Assembly: GCF_003604215.1 (NCBI RefSeq)
Contig: NZ_QXGS01000019.1
Location: 1-51,467, forward strand
Source of the DNA: Teichococcus vastitatis
Lineage (GTDB): Bacteria > Pseudomonadota > Alphaproteobacteria > Acetobacterales > Acetobacteraceae
Direction of reading: 5' to 3'
Length of the DNA stretch: 51,467 nucleotides
The notes under the pieces are model-generated. The model was not told the origin of the DNA. It made no database searches and saw nothing but the letters and a program-made list of their open reading frames with translations. Both the position numbers and the translations under genes were made by a program. This document shows, piece by piece, positions 42,861-50,833 of this stretch. The stretch's first letter is position 1; each line of letters begins with the position of its first letter.

Positions 42861-44218
42861 CCATGGCGCCACCGGAATCCGTTCCCGCCGCCGCGGCGCT
42901 GGGCGCCTTTGTCGCCGGGTCCCGCTGGGATGCGATCCCTCCTGCCCTGCGGCACGAGGCGAAGCGCTCGCTCCTGAACTTCCTGGGCTGCGCGCTGGGG
43001 GTGTCCTCGGACCCCGCCGTCGCGGCCGCCGCGCGGGTCATGGCGCGGTTTTCCGGAGGCGGGAGGGCCACGGTTCTCGGACGGCCCGAGCGGCTGGACG
43101 AGATGGGCGCATCCTTTGTCAACGCACTGGCCGGAAACCTGCTCGACTACGACGACACCCACCTGGAAACGGTGATCCACCCGACCGCGCCCGTTGCCCC
43201 GCCGCTTCTGGCGCTGGTCGAAGCGAACGGGCACACCGGCGCGGAGCTGCTCCACGCGTTCGTGCTGGGCGCGGAGGTGGAGTGCCGCATCGGATGCGCG
43301 GTTTCGCCCGGCCACTATGATCGTGGCTGGCACATCACTTCCACAGCCGGGGTCTTCGGAGCGGCGGCGGGCTGCGCCAGGCTCCTCGGACTGGGTGCCG
43401 TCCGGACCGCACACGCCCTCGGGATCGCCGCCAGCCAGTCAGCCGGCCTTGTCGAGAACCTGTCCACCGCCGCGAAGAACGTCGGCATGGGCAACGCCGC
43501 GCGAAACGGGCTGCTCGCCGCGCTTCTCGCCCGGGAAGGCTACACTGCGGCGCCGGCGGCCATTGAGGGTCCGCTCGGCTGGGCCAGGGCCATGGGGGAT
43601 GTTCCGAATCAGGAACGAATCGCTGGCGGGCTCGGCAGAAGCTGGGAATTCGCGCGGAACACCTACAAGCCCTATCCCGCCGGCATCGTCTTCCACGCCG
43701 TGATCGATGCCTGCCTGGAACTCCGGACAAAGGTGGCGTCGCAGAACATCGTCGAGGTGAGCGTCGAGGGCGACCAATTGCTGCTGGACCGGGGCAACCG
43801 CCCGGTCCGCACCGCGCGCGACTGCCGGGTGAGCATCCATCATGCTGCCGCAGCGGCCCTAGTGCGGGGAGCCGCGGGAGTGGAGGAGTTCTCGGCCAGC
43901 GCGCTGAACGATCCCACCATCGCGGCCTTGAGGGAGAAGGTGCGGGCTGGGCTGGATGAAAGCCTGCCCCGGGGTGCTGCGCGCGTCAGCCTGCGCTGTG
44001 CCGATGGCCGGGAGTTTGCCGCGCTGGTCACTCAGGCCCGTGGAAGCGCCGGGCGGCCTCTCGCCGACAGCGAGCTGGACACCAAGTTTCGCGAAAACTG
44101 CGCCAGCGCGGGACGGGGCACGGAAGCCGGGCGCTGGCAGGAAGCCATCTGGGGCCTTGAAGCGGAAGCAGATCCGGCACGCCTGCTGCGCTCGATGGGA
44201 CGCCCAGCACCGGCATGA
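42857..44218 (+). CDS. MmgE/PrpD family protein, copy 2
   Basis: This 453-residue protein is of the same superfamily as 32615-33979 but not closely similar to it. Landmarks are LLNFLGCALGVSSDP, FVNALAGNLLDYDDTHLETVIHPTAP (the active-site loop with conserved D and H), IAASQSAGLVENLSTAAKN, and the KPYPAGIVFHAVIDACLEL loop. Family members dehydrate or decarboxylate tricarboxylate-like substrates. Coupled to TctC copy 3 by a four-base overlap, it forms a two-gene operon behind the LacI-type operator at 41827. The loop sequence DDTHLE (not DYNDT) suggests a substrate different from 2-methylcitrate. Confidence 0.9.
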   Translation: MTMAPPESVPAAAALGAFVAGSRWDAIPPALRHEAKRSLLNFLGCALGVSSDPAVAAAARVMARFSGGGRATVLGRPERLDEMGASFVNALAGNLLDYDDTHLETVIHPTAPVAPPLLALVEANGHTGAELLHAFVLGAEVECRIGCAVSPGHYDRGWHITSTAGVFGAAAGCARLLGLGAVRTAHALGIAASQSAGLVENLSTAAKNVGMGNAARNGLLAALLAREGYTAAPAAIEGPLGWARAMGDVPNQERIAGGLGRSWEFARNTYKPYPAGIVFHAVIDACLELRTKVASQNIVEVSVEGDQLLLDRGNRPVRTARDCRVSIHHAAAAALVRGAAGVEEFSASALNDPTIAALREKVRAGLDESLPRGAARVSLRCADGREFAALVTQARGSAGRPLADSELDTKFRENCASAGRGTEAGRWQEAIWGLEAEADPARLLRSMGRPAPA

Positions 44219-44523
44219 TCGCATGTCGGAGAGAGCTTCTTCGCCTCCAAGCCGTCGGCAGGACCGGATGCGGCAGAAGGCTCACCCGATGCATGTCGCA
44301 TCGAAGCCTGGGCGCTCGATATGAGCGGACCTGCATCAGGACATCGAAAGAGTATGGGCGCTGCAATCCGTGTTGTTTCGGAAGTTCCTTTGCTCTGCAC
44401 AGTTTTCGCCGGGAGACCGGCCCGAATCTGGCTCCGGCGGTGGCGGGCGCCACGCGGAGTCTGGGCATGAAGGCAGGCCGCCGGGGACATCAGGATGGCG
44501 CAAACCGCCCGACGCGCAGATGC
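44219..44523. other. Intergenic gap, no gene seen
   Basis: This 305-base stretch follows the MmgE/PrpD gene and precedes the stop of a convergent small membrane-protein gene. Open frames exist on both strands but show no domain, signal peptide or ribosome-binding site. It may hold a terminator that was not recognised. Confidence 0.5.
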
Positions 44524-44754
44524 TCAGTAAGATGCATTCGTGAAGATGCGAGGAGCGGTGGCCCGGCCCGTGCCGTTGCGCCAGAGGGCAAGGCACTCGT
44601 ACCGTGTCATGGTCGCCTGGCAACTCGCATCAAAGGCCGCGCGATCCTGCTGGCGCTGCTTGGTTTCTTCGAGGGCCAGCATGCTGATCACCACGGTACA
44701 GGCGATCAGAGAGATCCAGGCAGCAGCATAGGCAAACAGGCGAACAAGGCTCAT
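44524..44754 (-). CDS. Small single-pass membrane protein
   Basis: This 76-residue protein is not recognised. It begins with MSLVRLF and one hydrophobic helix (AYAAAWISLIACTVVISMLAL, about residues 8-28). A charged, soluble tail follows (EETKQRQQDRAAFDASCQ) with two further cysteines at about residues 45 and 54. An AGGA sequence lies about nine bases before ATG 44754. The charge and hydrophobicity pattern is that of a genuine inner-membrane protein. A second small membrane protein is encoded 91 bases upstream on the same strand, so the two may form a unit. Function unknown. Confidence 0.55.
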   Translation of the reverse strand: MSLVRLFAYAAAWISLIACTVVISMLALEETKQRQQDRAAFDASCQATMTRYECLALWRNGTGRATAPRIFTNASY

Positions 44755-44845
44755 CGATGCAATCCTGGGGATGGCAGGCGGAGGAAAATATTGGAGCGGC
44801 CGGCTCGCCGGGGGAGCTCAGCCGGATGTCCGGCGACGCCGGATT

Positions 44846-45025
44846 TCAGGAGCTGTAGGGCAACCTGGAAGGGCCCCATTGAGCGCCGCCATCCTGCAGA
44901 GCGCGATACTCGGCGGCAGCCGTTTCGAGGGCTTCTTTCACCACCGGTCCGGCAATGAACCTTTCGAAAAGAAAGATGGCTGCGGCAGGGATGATCAAGG
45001 CGATGATGATCAGGTCGATGTCCAC
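44846..45025 (-). CDS. Small membrane protein
   Basis: This protein of 59 residues (GTG start at 45025, preceded by GGAGC) or 74 residues (ATG at 45070) is not recognised. It has one strongly hydrophobic helix, IDLIIIALIIPAAAIFLFERF, then an amphipathic stretch VVKEALETAAAEYRALQDGG. The short form starts at the helix; the long form adds MLSRSIDQAAPG. It lies upstream of the other small membrane protein on the same strand. Function unknown. Confidence 0.5.
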   Translation of the reverse strand: MDIDLIIIALIIPAAAIFLFERFIAGPVVKEALETAAAEYRALQDGGAQWGPSRLPYSS

Positions 45026-45070
45026 GATCGATGCTCCGGGAGCCGCTTGGTCAATGCTGCGGCTGAGCAA

Positions 45071-45581
45071 ACTGTCTCACAAGCCGCCGGAAAATGGCTA
45101 TCACGGCCAAGTCAATGACAGGAAAGTGCGGTAACCTCTTGCCAAGGTCGGTTTCACTCAAGACAACGGGGCGGACGCGGGGAAATACACCGGTTGCCGA
45201 TGAGCCGGGCCTAGCTGGAACTGCGTCCTGCGACAACAGCAGCGCGGTACTAGGCGGCATCTCGTTGTGGTTCCAGGCCCGGCAGCCGGAACTGCGGCGG
45301 GCATCGGGTTTCAGCCGCTTCACCCGGATTGATCGGAACCCCTCGATGGCACTCTTCCCTTTCGCACTCGCAGCTCCCGGAAGCAGCGTCCGATGCGGGC
45401 CCACGTCGTCACCCAAATGAACGTGCCGATGATCGGGAGCCGTGCAGCATCATGGGCTTCGCTGACAGAACAACCATCCCCCCTGACGCAGGTTGGGAAC
45501 CGGCGTTTCGGATGACTTCCCGAGGGCTCGCAACGCCATCTCCCGTGGCAACGGGCGGAAAACACCCGCGTTAGGGGGTGC
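45071..45581. other. Intergenic gap upstream of CYTH-CHAD gene
   Basis: This 511-base stretch lies between the divergent small membrane-protein genes and the CYTH-CHAD gene. Several overlapping open frames of about 100 codons on both strands lack recognisable features and are treated as chance frames. The promoters for both directions must lie here. Confidence 0.45.
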
Positions 45582-47102
45582 ATGGTTGACGATCCCAAGA
45601 CCCGACCCGTCGAAATCGAGATCAAGTTCCTTCTTCCTGATGGTGCGCACACGGCCCTGGAGACGCATACCTTGCTGCGCTTCGCGGAAACCCGGCCGCC
45701 CCGACGGGAAATGACGACCTACTACGACACCGCGGAACACGCGTTACGCGCCGCAGGCGCCGCCCTGCGGGTCCGTGAGGCCGGCGGGCGGTTTGTTCAG
45801 ACCCTCAAGCAACGCCAGGGAAATGGCGTCTTTACCCGCGGTGAATGGGAATGGGAACTGCGGGATGGCCAGCCGGATCTATCGCGGCTGAGCGATACGC
45901 CTGTCGGGGATCTTGCCGGAAGCGCCGTTCGGTCGGTTTTTTCCACCGAGGTCACGCGGACCGTGCGCTGTCTGCGTGTGGCCGGCGGGCTGGTGGAGAT
46001 CGCCACCGATCTGGGCTGGCTCCAGGCCGGAGAACATACCGAGCCGATCCGCGAAGTGGAGCTCGAGCTCAAGGAGGGCGATCCGGCGGCACTCCTCGCC
46101 GCAGCCAACTCGCTCCAGGCGGCGCTGGACTTGGTCCTGAGCGCTGAAAGCAAGGCCCAGCGCGGCTGGCGCCTGGCCACGGGTTCTCTGGCGGAGCCGA
46201 TCCATGAGAAGGCGCCCTCGGTTTCGCCGGATGGCAGCGGGTCCGCGGCCTTCCAGGATCTGGTCGCCGTTCTCCTGGCCAGCCTGGTCGGGAACCAGCC
46301 GGCCGCTTCCTCAGGCTCGGCCGAGGGCGTGCACCGGATGCGCATCGCGGTGCGCCGCCTGCGGACAGCACTGGTTCTGTTCCGTCCCCATCTAGCGCAG
46401 GAAACGGAGGCTCGGTTCACCGAGGCGCTCCGACGGCTTGGCCGCATCCTGGGCGAGGCGCGGGACTGGGACGTGTTCTGCTCGGAAACGCTGGAGGAGG
46501 CCGAGAAACAGGACCTGCCGGCGCCCCTGATCCGCGCCCTGCGAAAGCCGGCCGAGGCGGAACGGCAGGCCGCGCATGGGCGGCTGAAGGAGGAGCTGGA
46601 TCAGCCATCCCTCACCCGGCTGGTGCTCGACCTCTCGGCCTGGACACGGGATGCATCCGCATGGCCGGCTCGGGGAAGCGAGGCCCTTGCCAGCCCCGTG
46701 GCTGATGTTGCGCCGGATCTTCTGGGCCATCTGCGACGCAAGGTCAGGAAGCGCGGCCGGCGGATCCGCCATCGTTCCGAGGAGGAGCTGCACGACCTGA
46801 GGAAGGCCCTGAAGCGGCTCCGTTACGCGATCGAGTTCCTGGTGCCCGTGCTCAAGAGGCGGCGGCTGAAACCTTATCTGCGCGCCTGCAAGGAACTGCA
46901 GGAGGAGCTGGGAATGATTAACGACGCGGCCATGGCTGAGGCCCTGGCCAGACGTCTGGGCGAAGCGGATCCCGCCCTCCGACCCGCGGTGGAGACCCTG
47001 GAGGGCTGGGCGGAGGCCCGGCGCACTGCCGCAATCGGCCATCTCCATGCTGCGTGGCGGATGTTCAAGGCCGCGCCGCGGCCGCGTTTCGTGCGGGAAT
47101 GA
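45582..47102 (+). CDS. CYTH-CHAD protein (triphosphatase/polyphosphate-binding)
   Basis: This 506-residue two-domain protein starts with an N-terminal CYTH domain (about 8-200), which opens with the hallmark ExExK motif EIEIKF (residues 11-16) and continues with charged beta strands such as LRVREAGGRFVQTLKQR. This fold hydrolyses or cyclises triphosphates. The C-terminal CHAD domain (about 225-500) contains GVHRMRIAVRRLRTALVLFR and ELHDLRKALKRLRYAIEFL, the paired His/Arg/Lys-rich helices that bind inorganic polyphosphate. It resembles the E. coli inorganic triphosphatase YgiF in architecture. ATG 45582 follows TAGGGGGTGC. A role in triphosphate or polyphosphate metabolism is expected; it has no obvious operon partner. 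Confidence 0.92.
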   Translation: MVDDPKTRPVEIEIKFLLPDGAHTALETHTLLRFAETRPPRREMTTYYDTAEHALRAAGAALRVREAGGRFVQTLKQRQGNGVFTRGEWEWELRDGQPDLSRLSDTPVGDLAGSAVRSVFSTEVTRTVRCLRVAGGLVEIATDLGWLQAGEHTEPIREVELELKEGDPAALLAAANSLQAALDLVLSAESKAQRGWRLATGSLAEPIHEKAPSVSPDGSGSAAFQDLVAVLLASLVGNQPAASSGSAEGVHRMRIAVRRLRTALVLFRPHLAQETEARFTEALRRLGRILGEARDWDVFCSETLEEAEKQDLPAPLIRALRKPAEAERQAAHGRLKEELDQPSLTRLVLDLSAWTRDASAWPARGSEALASPVADVAPDLLGHLRRKVRKRGRRIRHRSEEELHDLRKALKRLRYAIEFLVPVLKRRRLKPYLRACKELQEELGMINDAAMAEALARRLGEADPALRPAVETLEGWAEARRTAAIGHLHAAWRMFKAAPRPRFVRE

Positions 47103-47474
47103 TGACGTAGGGGCGGCTGACAAGCGGCCCATGCAGCAGATCGCCTCTTCCCACAGCATTCCGGCCTTCGCCTGCTGATCCGGTTTTAGTTCCTGCCGAA
47201 CAGCAGCAGGGTCTGACCCGCTCTTCGCTTCGGCAATGGCAGGCTCTTCAGCATCGATTGGCACCTCGAAGGATTTAACGGCGCGCCGGAGGCCTTGTTC
47301 TGGACGACAGCCGATGAACAATGGATGGCCGGCCGGTGGCTTGCACCGCCACGGCCCAGGAACGCACGCTCCTTCAGCGGATTTCCTCGGCTTCCCTTGA
47401 AGCCGCGCAACCTGCTTGCGAAGCGAGGCGTTCCTCAGGTCCGGTTCCAAGAACGCGAGAGTGGCTGCGCTACG
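47103..47474. other. Intergenic gap between CYTH-CHAD and LOV kinase genes
   Basis: This 372-base stretch contains no gene with recognisable features. The reading frame of the LOV kinase is open further upstream (from 47295), but that extension is Arg/Pro-rich without domain similarity and is read as leader. A promoter for the kinase is expected here. Confidence 0.45.
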
Positions 47475-48518
47475 ATGGCATCATTCGAGGGTGATCCTCC
47501 CACCGCGGCGGCGCCGAAGGCACTCCTGGATCGCAGGGAACTCGCGCTGGTCGCTGTTGAGAGGACGCGGATGCCGATGGTGATCACCGATCCGCGGCAA
47601 CCGGATAATCCCATCGTGATCGCCAATCAGGCATTCCTGGATCTCACCGGTTATGAAGCGGATGAGGTTGTCGGGCGGAACTGCCGCTTTCTTCAGGGTC
47701 CGGACACGGATACCACGGCCGTGGAGAAGCTGCGGCGGGGCCTGGATGCCGGCCGTGAACATGTCTCGGCCGAGCTTCTCAATTACCGCAAGGATGGCTC
47801 GTCCTTCTGGAACGAATTGGCCATCAGCCCCGTGATGGGCGAATCCGGAGAACTGATCTACTACTTCGCCTCGCAGCGGGACGCGACCGAAACCCGCCGG
47901 ATCAAGCAGCTGGAAGCTGCGGAGCGGCTCCTTCTGATGGAGATCGACCACCGCGCCATCAATGCCCTGGCCATCGTCAAAAGCATCGTCCGTCTCAGCC
48001 AGGCCGAGACGGTCGCAGACCTGTCGGCTTCGCTCCAGGGCCGGATCGAAGCGCTCGCACGCGCGCACCGGCTTCTGGCCGGCACGGGCTGGATCGGCGG
48101 CGATCTTGAAACGCTTCTCGCGGAAGAAATCCCCGGAGCCTTCGCATGCCGTGTGTCGGGCAGCGGACCTTCGGTCATGCTTCCTTCCGCCTGCGTGCAA
48201 CCGCTCGCACTGGTTCTGCATGAGATGATGGCCAACGCCGCCCAGCACGGCGCGTTGTCGCGCTCAGACGGCGAAGTCATCGTGCAGTGGAAGGAGGCAG
48301 GAAGGCAGCTTCTTCTGGACTGGCAAGAGAACGGCGCGATTGGCCTGCGCTCCGCGCCGGAGCCGCGCTTCGGCCTGCGCATGCTTCTCGGCCTCGTGGA
48401 ACAGCAGATGAACGGTAGCGTCGCCATGACGGGATCCGATCAGGGCCTGCGAATAGGAATCAGCCTGCCCCTCCATCATCGGACCGATGACGGCCCGATG
48501 AACGGTGGTGCCCGCTGA
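47475..48518 (+). CDS. LOV-domain blue-light sensor histidine kinase, HWE family
   Basis: This 347-residue soluble sensor kinase has an N-terminal LOV/PAS domain (about 25-140). It contains GRNCRFLQG, in which Cys70 is the flavin-adduct cysteine. The conserved flavin-contact residues are Asn103 (NYRKDG), Asn113 (FWNELAISP) and Gln134 (FASQRD). The kinase part has the phospho-acceptor H159 in MEIDHRAINALAIVKSIVRL, the N-box HEMMANAAQHGALS, and the W-x-E triplet in LDWQEN that defines HWE kinases. No membrane helix or receiver domain is present. The usual Lys in the HRxKN box is Ile here (HRAIN). It should autophosphorylate in response to blue light and signal to an unlinked response regulator, often one of the general stress type (inference). 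MASFEGD at 47475 is the likely start. Confidence 0.9.
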   Translation: MASFEGDPPTAAAPKALLDRRELALVAVERTRMPMVITDPRQPDNPIVIANQAFLDLTGYEADEVVGRNCRFLQGPDTDTTAVEKLRRGLDAGREHVSAELLNYRKDGSSFWNELAISPVMGESGELIYYFASQRDATETRRIKQLEAAERLLLMEIDHRAINALAIVKSIVRLSQAETVADLSASLQGRIEALARAHRLLAGTGWIGGDLETLLAEEIPGAFACRVSGSGPSVMLPSACVQPLALVLHEMMANAAQHGALSRSDGEVIVQWKEAGRQLLLDWQENGAIGLRSAPEPRFGLRMLLGLVEQQMNGSVAMTGSDQGLRIGISLPLHHRTDDGPMNGGAR

Positions 48519-48576
48519 GCGGCAGGTGGCTGAGGCTGCCTCCGTCAACCCAATCTTCTGATGTTCGAGCCCTTGG

Positions 48577-48869
48577 ATGATTCGGATGCATGCCCCAGGA
48601 CCATGGTCCGCAAGCCGAGGAACCGTGTTGCGTGTCGGCAAAGTAGGCACAGGCATCACCATCTGCGGCGTTCACCGCATCGGGGTTCATGCCGAAATCG
48701 GAATGTTCCTGGAGCCCGCTGCGAATGCCAGATTGATCGCTGCCGCCCCGATCTTCTCCAGTCCTGCATGGCGCTGTTGGCGATATGCCAGGTGAGCGAT
48801 GAAATGGGCATCCTCCATGAGGTGTCGATGGGGGCCCGGCTTGCTGCGCTCAAGGCGACCACGCCCTGA
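48577..48869 (+). pseudogene. Frameshifted phage-type small protein (ANARLIAAAP family)
   Basis: The first frame reads MIRMHAPGPWSASRG and reaches AANARLIAAAP. The next frame continues as DLLQSCMALLAICQVSDEMG to a stop at 48869. This is the well-known layout of short phage and prophage proteins that begin HxPGPW and end ANARLIAAAPELLxAL. One base is missing near 48750 (in GCCCCGATC), splitting the protein. If restored it would be 97 residues. Function of the family is unknown. It lies 106 bases before an IS element and marks a phage-derived or decayed region. Confidence 0.7.
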
Positions 48870-48975
48870 ATGCAGGCGGCCGCTTGACCGGGAGCAGGCC
48901 CGTAGTATCCTCCGAATGCTGGTTCTTCCGGTCCCAGTACTATGGTTCAGCAACCTTGCTGCTCAACCCGATTTA

Positions 48976-48993
48976 CAGCGCCTTTCAAAACCT
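48976..48993 (+). repeat. IS5-family left inverted repeat
   Basis: Left terminal repeat CAGCGCCTTTCAAAACCT; the inverted partner is at 49822-49839 with 18 of 18 bases matching. It is preceded by the TTA target copy. Confidence 0.92.
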
Positions 48994-49027
48994 GGACGGA
49001 CGGTAGGGCCGCACCAATCTGAGGGGC

Positions 49028-49830
49028 ATGGCGAAGCCCCTGATTTCTGATGAACTCTGGTCGGTCATTGAGCCGCTGTTGCCGCCGGAGCAGCCCAAGC
49101 CTAAAGGCGGACGACCCGTTGTATCGCCCCGGGCTGCCTTAAGCGGCATCCTCTTTGTGCTGCGCTCCGGCATCCCCTGGGAGATGCTGCCGCAGGAGAT
49201 GGGCTGTGGATCCGGCGTCACCTGCTGGCGGCGACTGCGAGACTGGCAGGAGGCCGGTGTATGGGACCGGCTGCATCGGGAGTTGCTGCGACGCCTACGC
49301 CAGGCGGATCGGATCGACTGGAGCCGGGCCTTCATGGACAGCGCATCCATTGCAGCCAAAAAGGGGGTGCCGGAACGGGGCCGAACCCGACGGATCGCGG
49401 CAAGGCAGGCACCAAGCGGCACCTCGTCACGGACCGCTGCGGCATCCCGCTCGCTTGCCTGCTGAGCGGTGCCAACACGCACGACAGCAGGCCCTTCGAG
49501 GATCTGCTCGACGCGGTGCCGTCCATCTCAGGCAAGCCGGGCAGGCCTCGCCGCAGGCCGGACAAACTGCACGCCGACAAGGCCTATGATCATCGCCGAT
49601 GCCGCCGCGCCTGCCTCCGGCGCGGCATCAAACACCGGATCGCGCGCCGCGGCATCGAGAGCAGCCAGAGGCTGGGCAAGCACCGGTGGATCATCGAGCG
49701 CACCTTCGCCTGGATCAACCGCTTCCGCCGTCTGGCCATCCGCTACGAACGCAGGCTCGACATCCACCACGCCCTCACCGCGCTCGCCTGCTCCCTCATC
49801 TGCCTCAACGCGCTTCAGGGTAGGTTTTGA
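49028..49830 (+). CDS. IS5-family transposase, two frames joined by probable programmed -1 frameshift
   Basis: The first frame (49028-49465) starts MAKPLISDELWSVIEPLLPP and has the N-terminal helix-turn-helix and the DSASI motif holding the first catalytic Asp. The second frame carries the rest: GPNPTDRGKAGTKRHLVTD, ADKAYDHRR and HRWIIERTFAWINRFRRLA, typical of the IS427 group with the DDE catalytic core. The frames join at the run C-AAAAA-GGGGG (49358-49367), a plausible slippery site. A -1 shift there yields one continuous product of about 266 residues. IS427-group elements commonly use such a shift, so the transposase is probably functional and not broken. Confidence 0.85.
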
Positions 49831-49839
49831 AAGGCGCTG
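49822..49839 (-). repeat. IS5-family right inverted repeat
   Basis: Right terminal repeat, the exact reverse complement of 48976-48993, followed by the second TTA target copy. TTGAAA at 49827-49832 inside it resembles a -35 box facing the downstream gene. Confidence 0.92.
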
Positions 49840-49886
49840 TTAACCGCTATTCTCCTTTCGCGAATACTGACAAGAAAGAGGCGGCG

Positions 49887-50267
49887 ATGCTGGAGGGTGG
49901 CCCCCAAAATCTGGATATGCGGCAGATTTCCCGCTCCCTTGGTGTTGTCCTGAGCTTTGCCCAGGGTGACTTTTTGTTCCGGGAAGGCGACAAGCCGCAT
50001 TGCATGTACATCCTCCTGGAAGGGGAAGTGGAAGTTCGCCGGCGGAACCACGTCATCGAGCGGATCGGGCCCGGGCAAGCCTTAGGGATCCTTTCCCTAC
50101 TTGACGAGGAGCCCCGCACCGTCACCGCCGAGGCTCAATCGCCTTGCGAAGTCGCCGCGATCGATATGCGTCAGTTTCGCTTCGCCGTCGATGAAGTTCC
50201 GCATTTCGCGTGGTGGGTGATGCGCGAGCTGGCCCACCGGCTTCGGACTACTAACGCTGCACTCTGA
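49887..50267 (+). CDS. Cyclic-nucleotide-binding-domain protein (no DNA-binding domain)
   Basis: This 126-residue protein is a single cNMP-binding beta-roll domain. Landmarks are VVLSFAQGDFLFREGDKPHC, MYILLEGEVEVRRRN, and the phosphate-binding cassette region ALGILSLLDEEPRTVTAEAQ with its conserved Arg. It ends in a helix (WWVMRELAHRLRTTNAAL) where Crp/Fnr regulators would begin their dimer helix and helix-turn-helix, which are absent. Similar stand-alone domains are found in alphaproteobacteria with unknown roles. The ATG at 49887 with AGAGG upstream gives a full domain; an in-frame extension begins inside the IS element. Insertion of the IS just upstream suggests its original promoter is displaced. 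Confidence 0.82.
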   Translation: MLEGGPQNLDMRQISRSLGVVLSFAQGDFLFREGDKPHCMYILLEGEVEVRRRNHVIERIGPGQALGILSLLDEEPRTVTAEAQSPCEVAAIDMRQFRFAVDEVPHFAWWVMRELAHRLRTTNAAL

Positions 50268-50414
50268 AGCGCCAGGGCTCTCCCGCGCCATGCGACGCAG
50301 GATATGCGGCAGCGCGCCACGCAGGCATTACGCCGCGACCCCAAGATGCATCGATCCCTACCGAAACACGGCCGATGACTTCCGGAGGCGACGGCGTAAG
50401 CGGGTCAAACGAGG

Positions 50415-50660
50415 ATGCTCGGCTTGTATCCCGCACTTGAGACTTATGCATCAGGCCGTCTTTCGGTGGAAGATGACCACACACTCTCCTGGGAAGCCTG
50501 CGGCGATCCTGTTGGCATACCGGCGCTGGTTCTGCATGGAGGGCCAAGCTCCGGCTACCAGGCATGGCAGCGCTACTTTGATCCCGCTGCGGCCCGGCTC
50601 ATTAACCAACGGGGATGTGGCCGGAGCATCCCGCATATAGGTGCCGCGAATGCTCCCTGA
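50415..50660 (+). pseudogene. Proline iminopeptidase N-terminal fragment
   Basis: The 81 residues start MLGLYPALETYASGRLSVED and continue WEACGDPVGIPALVLHGGPS and QRGCGRSIPH, the conserved N-terminal third of the alpha/beta-hydrolase proline iminopeptidase, including the HGGPG-type oxyanion loop (here HGGPS) and the QRGCGRS motif. About two residues are missing just before QRGC. The frame ends soon after, so the nucleophile Ser and the catalytic His are absent. It is a decayed remnant next to a broken transposase. Confidence 0.8.
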
Positions 50661-50833
50661 GCACGGACACCACCAGGCCGCAACGCACGCCGGTCTTGCT
50701 GGCCTACGGGTCCGAGCATCCCTTCCGTCACGGTGGACCGGCGCAGGAGTGAAGGCCGCGCCAATGCCACCCCCGGTGCCGCTGTTGGATGTCATGCCCA
50801 TGACCTGCGGCACCTGTGGACTACGGCCAGGCT

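Larger units (their letters stand above)
48976..49839 (+). mobile_element. IS5-family insertion sequence (IS427-like), apparently intact
   Basis: This 864-bp element is bounded by perfect 18-bp inverted repeats, CAGCGCCTTTCAAAACCT, at 48976-48993 and (inverted) 49822-49839. The flanking trinucleotide TTA occurs on both sides (48973-48975 and 49840-49842) and is the target duplication expected for the TNA-site IS427 group. One transposase gene in two frames fills the interior. It lies 47 bases upstream of the cyclic-nucleotide-binding gene and may have altered that gene's promoter. Confidence 0.9.

Noticed and set aside
45094-45420. Plus-strand frame of 108 codons before the CYTH-CHAD gene
   Set aside because: Overlaps equally long frames on the other strand and shows no features of a real protein.
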